Shown in pieces: positions 35,483 through 35,772 of a DNA stretch of 35,772 bases. The translations under genes and the position numbers were made by a program. This DNA is from Nitrosomonas marina (GTDB taxonomy: Bacteria > Pseudomonadota > Gammaproteobacteria > Burkholderiales > Nitrosomonadaceae), in contig NZ_FOIA01000033.1 in NCBI RefSeq assembly GCF_900111605.1, positions 1-35,772 of the forward strand, read 5' to 3'. Below the pieces are notes generated by a model. That model was not told the origin of the DNA. It made no database searches and worked only from the letters and a program-made list of their open reading frames with translations. Position 1 is the stretch's first letter; each line of letters opens with the position of its first letter.

Positions 35483-35772
35483 ACAATCCGACCAGCCATT
35501 ATGCCGATGCATTTGCCTATAGTTCAAGCCTGCAACCACTTGCATATTCCGGCCCAACCTGAACAGCTATTCTGGCCCAACGTGAACAAGTATTCTGGTT
35601 GAACGTGAACAGCCATTCCGGTTGAAGCTGAACATTTTTGCTGATTTTCCGGAATTGGCGTTCAACATGCCGGAATGGCTGTTCAACATGACCGGAATTT
35701 TTTCAACGCATTGTTTTTAATTTAGTTTGCTAAGCTGCCTGCCTTTTGGGGGGCAGACATTGGCAGCCAAGA
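35483..35772. other. Intergenic end of window with IS21-like repeats
   Basis: Apart from the repeat cluster at 35546-35698 no gene start is recognisable. A mobile element may continue beyond the window. Confidence 0.45.
35546..35698. repeat. IS21-like end repeats: four direct and three inverted copies
   Basis: ATTC(C/T)GG...GAACA units start at 35546, 35569, 35592 and 35615, an exact 23-bp period. Inverted copies (CCGGAAT) follow at 35649, 35670 and 35692. IS21-family ends carry multiple such transposase-binding repeats. The two orientations facing each other suggest two abutting ends. The same unit is at 4081-4122. Confidence 0.65.

Overview
The window looks like an accessory island of a Gram-negative, probably proteobacterial, chromosome. 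Supporting this are Shine-Dalgarno-led genes, an MscS channel, a FitB-type VapC, and remnants of several IS elements and a tyrosine recombinase. I cannot name the species. The island is dense with genes that resemble immune or conflict systems (TIR, STAND NTPase, macro domain, TPR-S, patatin, stand-alone proteases), mixed with broken mobile-element pieces.

The standout is a diversity-generating retroelement (DGR) at about 9.0-11.3 kb. It has a reverse transcriptase with the DGR-type [10 protein letters not shown] and YVDD motifs (minus strand), an Avd-like accessory gene (plus strand), and a template repeat rich in AAC/AAT codons (TR, 10857-10989). There are two variable repeats: VR1 at the 3' end of the gene on its left (6086-9157, plus) and VR2 at the 3' end of the gene on its right (11147-13948, minus). 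Nearly all TR/VR differences fall at TR adenines. Both targets are large receptor-like proteins with the order TIR - nSTAND NTPase - one membrane helix - FGE/C-type-lectin-like domain carrying the VR. The retroelement therefore seems to diversify the ligand-binding tip of two membrane-anchored, NLR-like proteins whose other end is a probable NAD-cleaving or signalling TIR domain. RT and avd are head to head and overlap at their 5' ends, and each VR is followed by a GC-rich hairpin and a T-tract.

Layout. 0.07-2.5 kb: frameshifted macro-domain gene, a membrane TIR protein and a broken transposase. 2.9-4.0 kb: GAF-TIR-like protein with a strong terminator. 4.1 kb: IS21-like end repeats. 4.5-5.2 kb: Phd/VapC toxin-antitoxin pair. 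5.2-5.8 kb: decayed tyrosine recombinase. 6.1-13.9 kb: the DGR and its two targets. 14.2-17.4 kb: broken MPFG-domain gene, then a tightly coupled operon (unknown winged-helix protein, MscS channel, MPFG/TPR-S protein). 17.4-17.9 kb: IS3-family remnant. 17.9-20.6 kb: TPR-S-patatin lipase with C-terminal membrane helices. 21.3-24.8 kb: operon of a cytosolic-looking subtilase, an M15 peptidase with a peptidoglycan-binding domain, and a small exported protein. 25.1-27.1 kb (minus): unknown protein plus a frameshifted astacin-like metalloprotease. 27.7-33.0 kb: a third TIR-nSTAND protein ending in 21 tandem 39-residue repeats. 33.0-35.5 kb: pectate-lyase-like fragment and an exported two-module beta-helix protein. 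35.5-35.7 kb: more IS21-like end repeats.

The three TIR-nSTAND proteins use two different routes to sensor variation: retroelement mutagenesis of a lectin fold in two of them, and tandem-repeat expansion in the third. All functional statements are inferences from motifs and context; no searches were run.
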